Positions 47,280 to 58,320 are shown, counted from the first letter of the stretch. The stretch: DNA of 64,000 nt from Fasciolopsis buskii (GCA_008360955.1 LUCM01010456.1:283484-347483), one strand, 5' to 3'. The notes: generated from the letters alone by a model not told the origin. Made by a program: numbers and translations.

Positions 47280-47420
47280 TTCAACTTGCTTTTGAAAATC
47301 CTGGATGAACTTTAGAGCTGTTTCATCATGCTTGCTCGAAATAATTAGTAGTGCGTATCCACTGCATTCGAACTGGGATGTAAACCCAGAACGAATTGGC
47401 TATAGTACTAGCCGGGTTGA
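47280..47420 (-). repeat. tRNA-derived SINE with hammerhead-like tail, in intron
   Basis: On the minus strand a head with box A GGCTAGTACTATAGCC and box B CAGTTCGAATGCA (47363-47375) is followed by GTGGATACGCACTACTAATT, a decayed stem, and GATGAAACAGC (GAAAC at 47320-47324), then AGTTCATCCAGGATTTTC. GTGGATA(C/T)GCACT(A/G)CT and GATGAAACAGCT are shared with the copy at 36,465, confirming one family. The CUGANGA box has become CTAATTA. The SINE lies in the intron between the two coiled-coil exons, antisense to that gene. An apparent protein frame at 47077-47277 lies just beyond its tail. Confidence 0.6.
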
Positions 47421-47468
47421 TTCTCAATAGGATTCGTCAACACACGATACAGCGTCTTTATCTTGCAG

Positions 47469-47525
47469 GCTATAGACCAACTGCGTTCCAGCTGGACTAT
47501 TTCCAAGCGAGGACGCAATGCCTGA
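47469..47525 (+). CDS. Terminal coding exon of the coiled-coil protein
   Basis: A strong acceptor (GCGTCTTTATCTTGCAG, ending 47468) opens in phase 0 into AIDQLRSSWTISKRGRNA and TGA (47523-47525). Joined to the exon at 46,423 it gives KIRQLLGKFEAIDQLRSSW, continuing the coiled-coil pattern across the junction. That continuity is good evidence that the two belong together. The intron would be 913 bases. A basic tail (SKRGRNA) ends the protein. Confidence 0.55.
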   Translation, partial: AIDQLRSSWTISKRGRNA

Positions 47526-47608
47526 CAGAGTTTTGCTAACTGATATCTTGAAGAGTCAGGCAGCATAGCTCGATTTCCAAGGGCTCGGTATCTCTTTCAT
47601 GCGTTTCT

Positions 47609-47614
47609 AATAAA
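47609..47614 (+). terminator. AATAAA poly(A) signal candidate
   Basis: CTAATAAAAATT lies 84 bases after the TGA of the terminal coiled-coil exon, in the expected position for 3'-end formation of that gene. Confidence 0.5.
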
Positions 47615-49976
47615 AATTCGATCAGTTTGTCCCTGTTTAGAGTTTACGTGTCAACCTTCATATATTAAAAAATTCATTTTTGTGATCCAGAATTCCACAG
47701 GCAGTGCTTTGACCGCCCAATAGTCACGATGGTCCAGTGACCGCAACACGAATTGAAATGGCTCGATACGGTACCCGTTATGCTTGCACGAAGGATCTAA
47801 AAATATCGACAAAGGAACAGGATGAAACAGTCTAAATGAACACGGATTAAACTTATGTAGTAAGGAATATCAACGTCTACACAAATCAAATCATTTTTAA
47901 GGGAAGAAACTATTCCACTGACCATGCACAGACATCATCCTAGCATTCGTTATCGGGTAATCGAAATCAACATATTTAGGTGTATCATAGTTTTTTAATT
48001 GAAACTAACAAACTTTAAGCCGTCTTGTATTAATGAGCAGATGGCAAAACAAGTATGAGTCCTTTGGTGAAACGATCGGAACTGAAAGAGTGGTGGGACA
48101 TGTTTGATTTGGTTTCTGTAATGTGCACTTTCCCAGCTTCTGCGGAATAGTTTTCTCTTAAACAGTTTGAAGACTGTGCGAATAGTCATCCTCAAACTAC
48201 CCCTCTAACATCCCACGAGCGATCCGTCCGTATGTTAGACACGTGTATTCTTACCCGACATGTCAATGTCTATTCACCCAGGAGCATCCGAACCCGTGGA
48301 GTGCATTCTTTCCTATCGCCGTACCCCCGTGTGTTTTACCGGATGACCCCGGGAGTCAAACCAAAGGACTTCGATGTGTTTATCAAGACAAACCATACTG
48401 AACACCAGTAAAAAGTGTATTTGTATGAAACAACTTCATATCCATACATCTACCACGGAACTGTCCACAGCAGTGGTAGTCATCGACATGTTTTCTTTTT
48501 TGTTCTCGAGGTAAATGACTGCAAGCAGTCTAAATTGGATGCATTACTGTCATATTTGGGATTTGATAACTTCATACCAATACGTAGTAAATCATTCTTA
48601 TTTCATATTTCAACTTCCTTTACAAATTAGCACATTAGAATGAATGAACGAGAAAAAATTCAAAAAACGACAACACGATTAAATAAGTGAAACAAAAAAA
48701 ACAACGACGAAGGTGAAGATTTGTTTTAGATGGTCATGTGAAATAATCACTGAAAAGATGTCAGAAATAAGCGAACAAGCCGAGTTAGGTGAAGCAACAA
48801 TGATGAAACGATGGACGAATAGAAGAAAAAAACCGGCAATACCAATTTTGCTGATGTTGGTGATGAGAATCGTTAACCTTTATTGTTTTTGACATCTACC
48901 ATATCACGGACCGATCTGAGAAAAATAATAAACGCGGGTTGCCATGTGAACCGATACAACTTATGAGACGAACAAATCATTCGTTCGTTGGAAAGTACAA
49001 ATTCGCAAGAAATGGAAGCTGAAGGACACAAGATGATCGACTGCCCGGGGTCCGTGCGTGCATATATGCGCGTGTGAGCACGTTTGAAAATAACAGAAAA
49101 TGAATTTGAAAAACAAATTTACAAATGTACTAATGCATAAATATTTTTGCATATACATATTTGTGTATACTGTATGCTTACAGACTAAAATATATGCACT
49201 GCAGTTGTCATTTCGTGCAAATCAGTAGTGATCGTGCCCGAACGTTTCATGACAGCTTATCGGTGAAATCAACTTTTTGTTCATCAAACAAGGTTAACTT
49301 AGTTCTTTAACGACCACAAAACACGATTCAGTTTGTCAAAAACAAGACCGCCAGTTCGTGCATAGGCACGTGTGAAGTATACTTTACTTGTCTTAATTGG
49401 CAAAATGTTTACGTTTGTTTGCTTCCGCGAGCGTTCGTACGATCACTTTGTCAAATTGTGGAAACATCAATCCAATTGCCACATTGACACCAACTGAAAT
49501 GCGATAAGGTACGGTAAGGCGGACGAAAATTTGCCACTACACATTATCACCATGATTGTCGTCAGATGACAAGAGGATCGAAGTATGAGGATAATGAATT
49601 GCATGAAATTGACAAAAAAAAAGAACATGACTAGTTGTTTAGTGTCACCATACTTCCTCGTATTGATCGAATTTCACCGCCTATTGGATGTGTATACACT
49701 GACTGATTCAGTTGTCAAAAGTCCAATTCGAAAAAAAATATTACTTCTAATGTTGCGTTCTTGTTACCAGGGGAATCGATACTGAACGGTGTCAGTGTGC
49801 TACCCTCCAATTTTTATCTGCCCCTAATTGGGGTGACCTATTCTGGTGGATGCATGCTGTCTTGTCTTCTGAGACGGTTACGACAAAATCATTTGCTTCA
49901 AGTTGTATTGGGGATAAAAAGAAAATGTATCCCAAATGGAAACGTTTATACAATCTCGTGCACAAAATAAGCGTAC
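47615..49976. other. Gene-free stretch
   Basis: No supported gene. Around 47817 GGATGAAACAGTC faintly echoes the SINE tail. The 48640-48900 segment is A-rich and loosely repetitive. Confidence 0.45.
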
Positions 49977-50115
49977 GTCATGCGTCAAGATGACAACACA
50001 ATCCACGTTCCAAATGCCGTTTAGTTCATAATATTTGCGGGAAATAAGGCCTTCAAATTTTACAAGCACGGTGGTTTTGCTTTCACTGGAAGCCACTTGT
50101 CCAAATTCATTACCT
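49977..50115 (-). CDS. Candidate internal exon, product unknown
   Basis: On the minus strand GCGTTTTTCCTAG is a good acceptor and GAC|GTACGC a fair donor. Between them 46 codons stay open: GNEFGQVASSESKTTVLVKF, then EGLISRKYYELNGIWNVDCV, then VILTHD. The alternation of hydrophobic and polar residues suggests beta strands. No family is recognised. An alternative acceptor two bases on (TAGAG|GT) would change the phase. It could belong to a minus-strand gene starting near 57.5 kb, but this is untested. Confidence 0.35.
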
Positions 50116-50723
50116 CTAGGAAAAACGCATTAAAAATTACTTTGAGAAGTATCTAAAAAGGCAACAATATGTTCCACTTATTGGGCTGTGTGAAATATTA
50201 AGGATTGACCAAAAACTCACAAAAAGATGATGTAAAGTAGTTTGTTAGTGATTTTCGACTGCCCACTTTGGACAGTTTTTCCACTTTCATTTATCTACTG
50301 CTGAATCATGATCTAGCCGAACTCCCCGAGCTTTCAGAGCAGACTAAGTCTTTTACCCTGACAACATGTTTCCCTCGGACTGTCATTGGACTACACTTAA
50401 ACCGACCCTTAGGATCTGCAGTCTTTTCCAACTGTGAAATGACCCCAGTGTTCCTCAACACTCTCCTATTAAAACTGGTTTAGGTATTTATATTTTATTG
50501 TCTTTACGATTGTTCCTCTTCCCTCCTGTCGTTCGAGGCAGTTTTAGTCGCAGACTTATTTCTTTCCGAATGGTTCGTCACGTGGTATAGACACCCAACT
50601 TGCCATTTAAAATCCTGAAAACACTGCAAACGACTGCTTTATCCGACTTGTTGGGATTCGTCATCAGCAGTTTCCTTTGGTACCGACCTGAGCCAAGAGT
50701 GAATTCAATAGCAGTGAGCTCTC
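50116..50723. other. Gene-free stretch
   Basis: A 71-codon plus frame (50268-50483) has no motif. Otherwise this is the left flank of the (GTAT)n array. Confidence 0.5.
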
Positions 50724-51728
50724 TATGTATGTATTTATGTATGTATGTATGTATGTATGTATGTATGTATGTATGTATGTATGTATGTATGTATGTATGT
50801 ATGTATGTATGTATGTATGTATGTATGTATGTATGTATGTATGTANNNNNNNNNNNNNNNNNNNNNNNNNNNNNNNNNNNNNNNNNNNNNNNNNNNNNNN
50901 NNNNNNNNNNNNNNNNNNNNNNNNNNNNNNNNNNNNNNNNNNNNNNNNNNNNNNNNNNNNNNNNNNNNNNNNNNNNNNNNNNNNNNNNNNNNNNNNNNNN
51001 NNNNNNNNNNNNNNNNNNNNNNNNNNNNNNNNNNNNNNNNNNNNNNNNNNNNNNNNNNNNNNNNNNNNNNNNNNNNNNNNNNNNNNNNNNNNNNNNNNNN
51101 NNNNNNNNNNNNNNNNNNNNNNNNNNNNNNNNNNNNNNNNNNNNNNNNNNNNNNNNNNNNNNNNNNNNNNNNNNNNNNNNNNNNNNNNNNNNNNNNNNNN
51201 NNNNNNNNNNNNNNNNNNNNNNNNNNNNNNNNNNNNNNNNNNNNNNNNNNNNNNNNNNNNNNNNNNNNNNNNNNNNNNNNNNNNNNNNNNNNNNNNNNNN
51301 NNNNNNNNNNNNNNNNNNNNNNNNNNNNNNNNNNNNNNNNNNNNNNNNNNNNNNNNNNNNNNNNNNNNNNNNNNNNNNNNNNNNNNNNNNNNNNNNNNNN
51401 NNNNNNNNNNNNNNNNNNNNNNNNNNNNNNNNNNNNNNNNNNNNNNNNNNNNNNNNNNNNNNNNNNNNNNNNNNNNNNNNNNNNNNNNNNNNNNNNNNNN
51501 NNNNNNNNNNNNNNNNNNNNNNNNNNNNNNNNNNNNNNNNNNNNNNNNNNNNNNNNNNNNNNNNNNNNNNNNNNNNNNNNNNNNNNNNNNNNNNNNNNNN
51601 NNNNNNNNNNNNNNNNNNNNNNNNNNNNNNNNNNNNNNNNNGATGTATGTATGTATGTATGTATGTATGTATGTATGTATGTATGTATGTATGTATGTAT
51701 GTATGTATGTATGTATGTATGTATGTAT
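50724..51728. repeat. (GTAT)n array containing assembly gap 2
   Basis: At least 120 bases of nearly pure GTAT on the left (one TTTATG variant near 50733) and about 87 bases on the right flank a gap of 796 N (50846-51641). The phase and unit are the same on both sides, so the gap probably hides more of the same tetranucleotide. Tyr-Ile-His-Thr and Met-Tyr-Val-Cys frames across it are artefacts. Confidence 0.95.
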
Positions 51729-54334
51729 ATGCAAGTGTGCGCACGTATGTTCATGGGTTCTAATGTACGTCGTGTGGATCTAACACCAATTACACTATTT
51801 TACCGGTACCTAGAAAAGCATGTCTCTATTATAATCTAGTCTGCCGAATCTAATTGGCTAATAAATAAAAACTCCCTCAATTGTCATCCGGTGTTGCAAC
51901 ATTGCTTTAGTGCACAAGGCGGCGTTTGCTTCTCTCCGTGAAAAGTCGAATGGTGCCGCGCAATTTCGCGGAAGTCCCAGTATTTGAGCTTGTTGTTCAT
52001 AATTTCATAGATCCTTCTTCTTTCGTCTAGTAGCACCAAGTTATTTTTGACACTTAAGAACATGCTTTAAATAAACACATGTCTTGGCTCCAAGTTAAGT
52101 TGTTTTTGAACTCCATACTAGGTTATAATGACACGTTAATGGGTCACATGGTTCATGCTTCATTTACATCCTCTTGCATAGAAAATCTTTTTCTCTAGGC
52201 TCGTTCCACTCATCAACTTGGAGTTAATCTTTCATTATTACTATTTCTACTTTATTCTTTTGATTTGACTTTGGTGTGAGGTAGATACGGGGACCAGATC
52301 ATCTTAGCGAAAGACTGGTAGTCTTAAAAGGGAACTGAAATGTCTCATTGGCGATGTAAGTTAATCAACAAACTGCAATTACGTTTGCCCACGGCAAGGC
52401 GGTTACAAACATGTGAAGACTGTGAGACAATGATCGGATGCTGTTAAACAGTGGTACCGTGTAGAAATAAGTGATACCCGTATGGCCCCTCTCACGATGA
52501 CACAAAGAAGGGAAATCTCACAGGAGCCATTTTGGTTCAGTTCAAACAGTTTCAAAACCAGCACTGTGAATTGCTAGCATGAATCAGTTTAGTCATTGTT
52601 AGAAAAAGGAATATTTCTGTTTTTCTTTTATTCAGAAAACAAGGCAAAATGGTAACGTGTCCACCAAAAAATCTCAGAAGTTTTGCTCAGCACATGTACA
52701 ATACCGAAAGAACAATGGCACTGATCGACCTCACTGAACGTACGGTTCCCGCGCTTCGAGTTTCGGCAGATGGTACCATGTCGGTTATTAATTGCTGCAT
52801 TGGTATTGAGTAGTGAATTCGGTAGCCAAGTGGATAAGGTCGTGGCACTTACACCTGAAGGTCGCTGGTTGGGATCTTCCCACCGTCGGTCAAATTCCTC
52901 CCTTGGCAGCCCATTGTTGACCGCGGCCTCCTTCCTGAAAAGTGATGTACATTGTTATCTAAGCAATAAAGAAAGTAAAAGATAAGAGACAAAAGGTAGC
53001 CGATGCACCCGTAAACTTAACACATTTCACTGTAAACTAAAAATGTTACCATCAAGGCAACTGAAGCAGTGTCTGCAAACAAACAAACTGGTCGATTCCC
53101 GAGATCGCAGTGGATGACCAGACCTCGTTAACGAATCGAACTGTTGAAATTCAACAACCATTACGAAGGGTCGAACAGCCAATTGCCACAATGCTATTTT
53201 GGACGCTTGGGGTCGCTGATGCAGTGCACTTTTTTATGTATATGAACCGAAAGCTACAGGAGGGTTACCAATGTCTGAAAAGTGTAGTTTACCAACCTCA
53301 AAACAATGAATTAACCTATAGAAAGGTCAGAACGCATCCACATTTAGTTATAAGCACATTTTGGATCCTCAGTGGGGATAACACAAGAATACTAAGTAAC
53401 GTGATACGTCTCATTCTATCTCAGTTAGTTCTTTCATCCAGCTGATATAGGGAAAAATTGCACCAATTTTTCTATGTGCTCAGTGGTAATTTTCAAGGAA
53501 TTTTCACAACCCCTTCGGCAGCCATAGAAAAATGACATCCTCAGGCAAAGTTTAGACTACTTTTCCAATATCTCTATAAGATTTTCTGCTGTTTATTAGT
53601 CTCTAGCTGTCGGTCAGTGGCTTCCATCTGTTTTCAGAGGCAGTCATAACATGGATTGGAATGAGAATCCATTTCATCACTGAACCGTAAGGTTGACAAA
53701 CGCCCTCTCATGTCAATAAGTCATTTTGCGGGGTTATAAAATTTGCATGTCCATTACGTGGTCATGGTTTGCGCGGTGCCAAATCGGGTATCAGTTTCGA
53801 TCTAGATGGTGACATCTCGAAACAGCTCAATGCTGTTAAATGATAATCAGTGATTACTTAGCAACGGTAACACCTTAACGTTTGATCAATTAGTGGAAAT
53901 ATACTTGATTTTTGTAGCCTCTATCATTCAACAGTCTGACAAAAATTTATCTAATCTCTTTGGCTTATGCATGGATGGATGGATGTTTTCCGTAGTTTCA
54001 TACTACTTATGGTTGCATAGTTGTTCCGAGTACATAACTATGCAGTTGCAAGCTGACGTCTGAAACACCTCTCTGGTTTGAGTGAAAATATCAGCTTTTC
54101 GTACAACCAATCCGGACTAGTTGTTCACGGGAGTAAGCACTACACCTGAGCACTTTGTATACTCTTTTATTATTTATTTTCCACTGTCACAAAAGAAACC
54201 TTGAAGACTCTTTCTGTAGACTGAGCGGGGATCAGACTGGCACAATCGTTACCCACTTGCCTCCAGATTTAGCTCACGGAACCTACAACATTCGATTATT
54301 TGTAAAATAAATCAGCGCACTATTGATTTTTCAG
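51729..54334. other. Gene-poor stretch
   Basis: A 111-codon plus frame (53110-53445) has no motif and does not begin with ATG. A tRNA-like head at 52814-52897 is listed separately. GGATGGATGG near 53972 is a short tetranucleotide run. Confidence 0.4.
52814..52897 (+). repeat. tRNA-like (SINE head) fragment
   Basis: GGTAGCCAAGTGGATAAGG (52821-52839) is a near-consensus box A and GGTTGGGATCTTCC (52867-52880) a degraded box B at the correct distance. GAATTCG at the start and CAAATTC at the end could pair as an acceptor stem. No hammerhead-like tail was found. Confidence 0.5.
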
Positions 54335-54425
54335 GTGGACACCAGAAGCGTCTACTGCGTAGACTACTGTCCGACTGCCATCAAAGACGAAATCCTGATG
54401 AGTGCATTTTTCTACGAGCAATCAG
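54335..54425 (+). CDS. Candidate internal exon, product unknown
   Basis: The acceptor TATTGATTTTTCAG and the donor CAG|GTAGAA bound 91 bases: VDTRSVYCVDYCPTAIKDEI, then LMSAFFYEQS plus one base. The D-T-x(5)-V-x-x-C-P pattern is loosely reminiscent of the first blade of WD-repeat proteins such as DPH7. That is too little for a call. Downstream, CAACCATTCCAG opens 34 codons to AAC|GTGAGG (54548-54649), but its phase does not match this exon. Confidence 0.3.
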
Positions 54426-54879
54426 GTAGAAACAGATTTATTAATTTGACAAAGATAGTTCGTAGTTCTCACTTTCAAACTGCTGGGTCGTCATCGTGTG
54501 ACACTGAGGAACAGGGTCTTAAAGCATTTTAACTTCAACCATTCCAGTTGCCACGCGAAATACGTGGTTTCTTCCAAACTGAATCGTTCCCCTCGAGCAG
54601 CCTAAAACTGCTCCATTCTTTGTTGTTAGGCTACATGAAGATGAACAACGTGAGGCGCACAAAACGTGGATCCAAACGAGACCTTCACCTTTCCGTTGTT
54701 TTTTCATGACATGCTCCACGCATGCGTGTACTCGAAATGACATGCTCCACGGATACTAGGACCCATTACAAGGGAGAGGGAAACTGATAGCCATGACATT
54801 GAAACTTGGAGTGACACAAATCTTCAACATCGTAGTGGGTCCAGTGTGACAATGATCCCATCGGTAACGATTTGCCGTG

Positions 54880-54967
54880 ACTATCGGACCTGGGATTCGA
54901 ACCTCTGACAACTTTGGTGTGACAGGTGCTTAATCCGTTCGCCGGACACGATCTGCACATTTTCAGA
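54880..54967 (-). repeat. tRNA-like (SINE head) fragment
   Basis: The minus strand contains a perfect box B, GGTTCGAATCC (54893-54903), and GTCCGGCGAACGGATTAAGC as a box A about 45 bases upstream. Stems are partly degraded and no hammerhead-like tail follows. Confidence 0.5.
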
Positions 54968-56512
54968 AGACGAACAGATTGTTAGATTTCAGCAGAATTT
55001 AAAGGAGAGATATGAATTTCAGTGTCAGGTAACCACCAATTTCTATGGGTCACAAAAACGCAGGACAGTCTTTGCTGTCAGCATAGACCATATTAAGGTT
55101 GAGTTTCAATTTATCCAGCGACACTGTAAAACGGCTTGACGGTTGAGCTTTCCCACCGTTCTTAACCCCCTGGCGTCAAGTCAGGGGAGCCGGATAAGAC
55201 AACCGAATTGAGATTTAATGATTGTTCACAGAGCGACATTTGAAAAGCAAATTTTGTCACAACTGTTTCAATTGGATTAAATTGCGAGTAGAACAAGCTT
55301 CAAAAACTCGCAGTTCCCTTGGGGGAAATTAAATCATCTGTCTCCCTCATGGCGGTCAGAGATATGTCGCATCAAGCTTATTTATGCCCTGCGGGTGTCC
55401 TTACAGTTAAAGGACAGAGTTAATTAATTACCAGTCGGAGTTCCTAATGGTTAACTAAATCCGGCCGTTTGGTTACCCGAGAGGCAGAGGATGTGATCGA
55501 CAGACTGCGATGATAAATCCTAGCTGTTCGGTTTCACAACAGCAAAAACAACTCCATCCCCATTCTGTGCAACAAATGAGTCTGGTCAGAATTATTTCGC
55601 TGTCTAATGCAGTCGTCACATCTGTCATCATTAGCCCTAGAGGAAGAATATTCAACTGTCTCGATCCAGCTGCATGTCTTGGGAACAGTGAATGGTGGGG
55701 CATTTCATTATCACGGAAAGAATCTATCAGACAGCATCGAAATCGGACTAACAGCTAGAAAACCATGTCGGAATTATACAACCATTCCATTGTTTCCAAG
55801 GCTCATAAGCAATGCCCATCCAAAACGCCCAAAATGGGACGAGAGCACGAGAAAAATGCACGCGACTCGGGCATTCTAACAGGTATAGGGGAAGATTCCC
55901 AACAGTTCACTGACCAAGTAATATAACACCTATCAGCCGCCGAGTATACTATACGGCATAGTTCGATGGGCTAAGCTCTGGTCCCTTATGACAATGAATC
56001 GTCTCCCGAAACACAAGAAATATACGAAAATGGTACAATGAGTGTTTAATTGACGCTACACAGGCTTTGTGCTCACACCGAAGTCGACTTGTGTCCAACT
56101 CCCTATTTATTGTATTCCGTTTACAATCGACAGTAATATTCATCTGCTAAAAATGAAATTTCCAAATCTATTTGTCATTCTTATGCATTTAAAATGATGA
56201 CCTAAAACTTGATACTTAATTTCGAATTACCGTGCAAATTGCTGATTTCACTCACTATCGACATTTTGAGTGAAATCCGGACCATAATTGCTATGATCGT
56301 GTTCACAATCCAATCATATAAGACATCAAATAGTGCACTACCGTAATCCGTTGGTCCACTCTGACAGTTTGGATCATCCTCAAAAACGAGCAGTTGGGCA
56401 AAATGGTCGAGAAAGTTGTTCCGAGTGAGAAAAAATGTGTTTCACCAATATTGTTTTTTCATCTTTTGTTTTACTTCTCTTATCAATGAAATAACATCAT
56501 TTGATTGCAAAA
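54968..56512. other. Gene-poor stretch
   Basis: Overlapping plus frames at 55510-55879 are unassigned. No splice-bounded exon was accepted. Confidence 0.4.
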
Positions 56513-56660
56513 CTTGCCTTGAAAAAGACTACCCAAGGTAGTCGAAACGTTGGCGCATTACATCTACCAACAACGCTGTGTTATTAATATTATATCATTC
56601 ACAATTAAAACCAATACACAGCGCATCGATTTTTCGATACACTCCTTAGATCATTTGGTC
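56510..56660 (+). repeat. GTAGTC-hairpin repeat, copy C
   Basis: CTTGCCTTGAAAAA is followed by a 7-bp hairpin GACTACC, CAA, GGTAGTC and by GAAAC at 56544-56548. Then come GCGCATTACATCTACC, GCTGTGTTATTA, TTATATCATTCAC, AAAACCAAT and GCGCATCGAT. The last two blocks are shared with the minus copy at 31.5 kb, so the element is at least 110 bases long. The hairpin keeps pairing here although its sequence differs from copies A and B. Confidence 0.65.
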
Positions 56661-57038
56661 CTGATATTTACAAATAATACCACACATCATATGCAGGAAG
56701 GAGGCAGCGGTCAACATAGGGCTGTCCTAACCTGTCAGCTTAGTTGTCATGCCATGTTAGTTTAATGTTCCATACACTAGATAGGAACGGGACATGTAAG
56801 TACACTTTGATCATTCTTATAGTAGATTTATTGAGTACATCAGGGAAAGTTAGTTCACGATTGTGAACGTTTTGAAATTAAATCTGTTATTTGTCCAATG
56901 ATCAATGCTTAGGCCTCGTAGTCCATGAGAGATTATTTGCAAACTTGTTCCATTGTAATGATTTCGAAATTTCGAGCGACAAACGAGCCGAGTATCGGTA
57001 CAATCTATCGAGCTAGGACTACACCGTACTCAATTTAG
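56661..57038. other. Gene-free stretch
   Basis: AT-rich, with short frames only. Confidence 0.5.
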
Positions 57039-57490
57039 TCATTGCCAAATCCGATCAGATGGGTCACAGTAGCCGTGGAAATAAATAAAAAGCGATCGGG
57101 AGTTGACTGGCCATGATGCAGTCAATACTGTAAAGTTGGGTTTCATTGTTTCGGAATATAGTTCACTAATTAGGTGAAATATTGGCAGAGAAAATGAGAG
57201 AATTTGCAATTCATCTCTTCCAAACTTTAGGTGGCAACACACGATTCCATCCAATTTACTTTTATCGTAGTCAGGTAATCGTAATAAAAACTAATGCCTG
57301 ATCATCAGAGAAACTTACACATGTTTTTCCGTTGCGTTCCGAGGGAACAATCAACCTGCACAACGAATTTAATACCGTTCCGTAGTGGTGACAACAATTG
57401 GAATTGGTACAAAGTATATTGATTTTCCACGCTAAAGTTTATGCTGATTTCGCTCAGTTCTAAGAATGGCAGCTCCCAGAAACTCTTCAT
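57039..57490 (-). CDS. Candidate two-exon small gene, product unknown
   Basis: A true ATG (57488-57490, G at -3) opens 57 codons on the minus strand: MKSFWELPFLELSEISINFS, then VENQYTLYQFQLLSPLRNGI, then KFVVQVDCSLGTQRKNM. They end at TGT|GTAAGT, a strong donor (57318), in phase 1. CCAACTTTACAG, ending at 57128, is an acceptor with the matching phase. It leads to LTASWPVNSRSLFIYFHGYC, DPSDRIWQ and a stop at 57039. The model gives 86 residues with a 191-base intron. The first exon could instead splice to more distant exons. Beta-strand-like patterns are visible, but no family is known. No AATAAA was found nearby. Confidence 0.35.
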
Positions 57491-57834
57491 CTCGAGACAA
57501 ACATTATTTTTTTAACTTCTTTAATGATAATCGTCGTTTAGCTAACGTGTATCCCCGGACTCTGTCAATCGGAGTAGGCGTCGCAATTCGGCCAAACACC
57601 GGTAGGTTACACAATTTCATTCCTCTCAAAAAAGATAAAGAATAATCCGTTATAGCTTAAAAGTTTTTTCAATTCCTCAATATCTTACCTTCACACAAAC
57701 AGCCTACCAACTTTCGAAACCCTGGTGGATTCGTGCAGCACACGCCGAATAAAAAAACAAACGAATTTCCGAATTTCCGAAATGTGTTCTTATCTGCGTG
57801 ACAACTATCTTCGCTTAGGATTGCTTCGTGCTGA

Positions 57835-58320
57835 ATGGGTGCAAATTGTATCATGCCAGCACCCGTTGACTTCACCGCAAAGAGCTCGAAAATTTTCTTT
57901 GTATCGCTCGATGAGATTCAATACGGTTCTGTTAGCCTCCTATCATTTTCCGAACACCGGTTTTATTCCATACTAGAACTTAGTGTGGATAATGCAACCG
58001 TACCAATTACAATTTGCGTATTGCGGTCCGGATTGAAACTCAGGCTATTCCAAAATCTCGTCTCCACTAAATGTCCAGCGATTTGGGAGATTAAAAGAAC
58101 GGAAAATCAGGCAAAGGAATCGAGAAGCACAATGAAATTTGTTCGGGCAGAAAGCGGTAGGATGGACATTTTTGCCAGATTTTCACTATTGAAAATTTTC
58201 TACGATGTACCCAAATTAATTTTTCATTTTCGATCAATGAATCTCGGTTCACGTTACCAATTCTTTACAATAGCATACTTTGGTCTCGCTTCTTATCTGG
58301 CAGCACTGTTTCGTGCATAA
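57835..58320 (+). CDS. 161-codon ATG frame with hydrophobic C-terminus
   Basis: The frame opens at an ATG preceded directly by an in-frame TGA and ends at TAA 58318-58320. The translation is protein-like: SSKIFFVSLDEIQYGSVSLL near the start and ESGRMDIFARFSLLKIFYDV later. The C-terminus, YQFFTIAYFGLASYLAALFR, could be a membrane anchor. Many codons begin with G, as in real coding sequence. It lies head to head with the minus-strand candidate starting at 57,490, 344 bases away. No homologue is recognised, and no poly(A) signal is obvious. Confidence 0.3.
   Translation: MGANCIMPAPVDFTAKSSKIFFVSLDEIQYGSVSLLSFSEHRFYSILELSVDNATVPITICVLRSGLKLRLFQNLVSTKCPAIWEIKRTENQAKESRSTMKFVRAESGRMDIFARFSLLKIFYDVPKLIFHFRSMNLGSRYQFFTIAYFGLASYLAALFRA

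Noticed and set aside
47077..47360. Protein-like minus frames (IISSKHDETALKFIQ and TSYDELLRKLNQNSYY)
   Set aside because: The first is the translated tail of the SINE. The second follows it in another frame with no acceptor. Both are more simply explained as repeat sequence.
50578..51839. Frames of 339-388 codons with Tyr-Ile-His-Thr or Met-Tyr-Val-Cys repeats
   Set aside because: They are translations of the (GTAT)n microsatellite and the gap.
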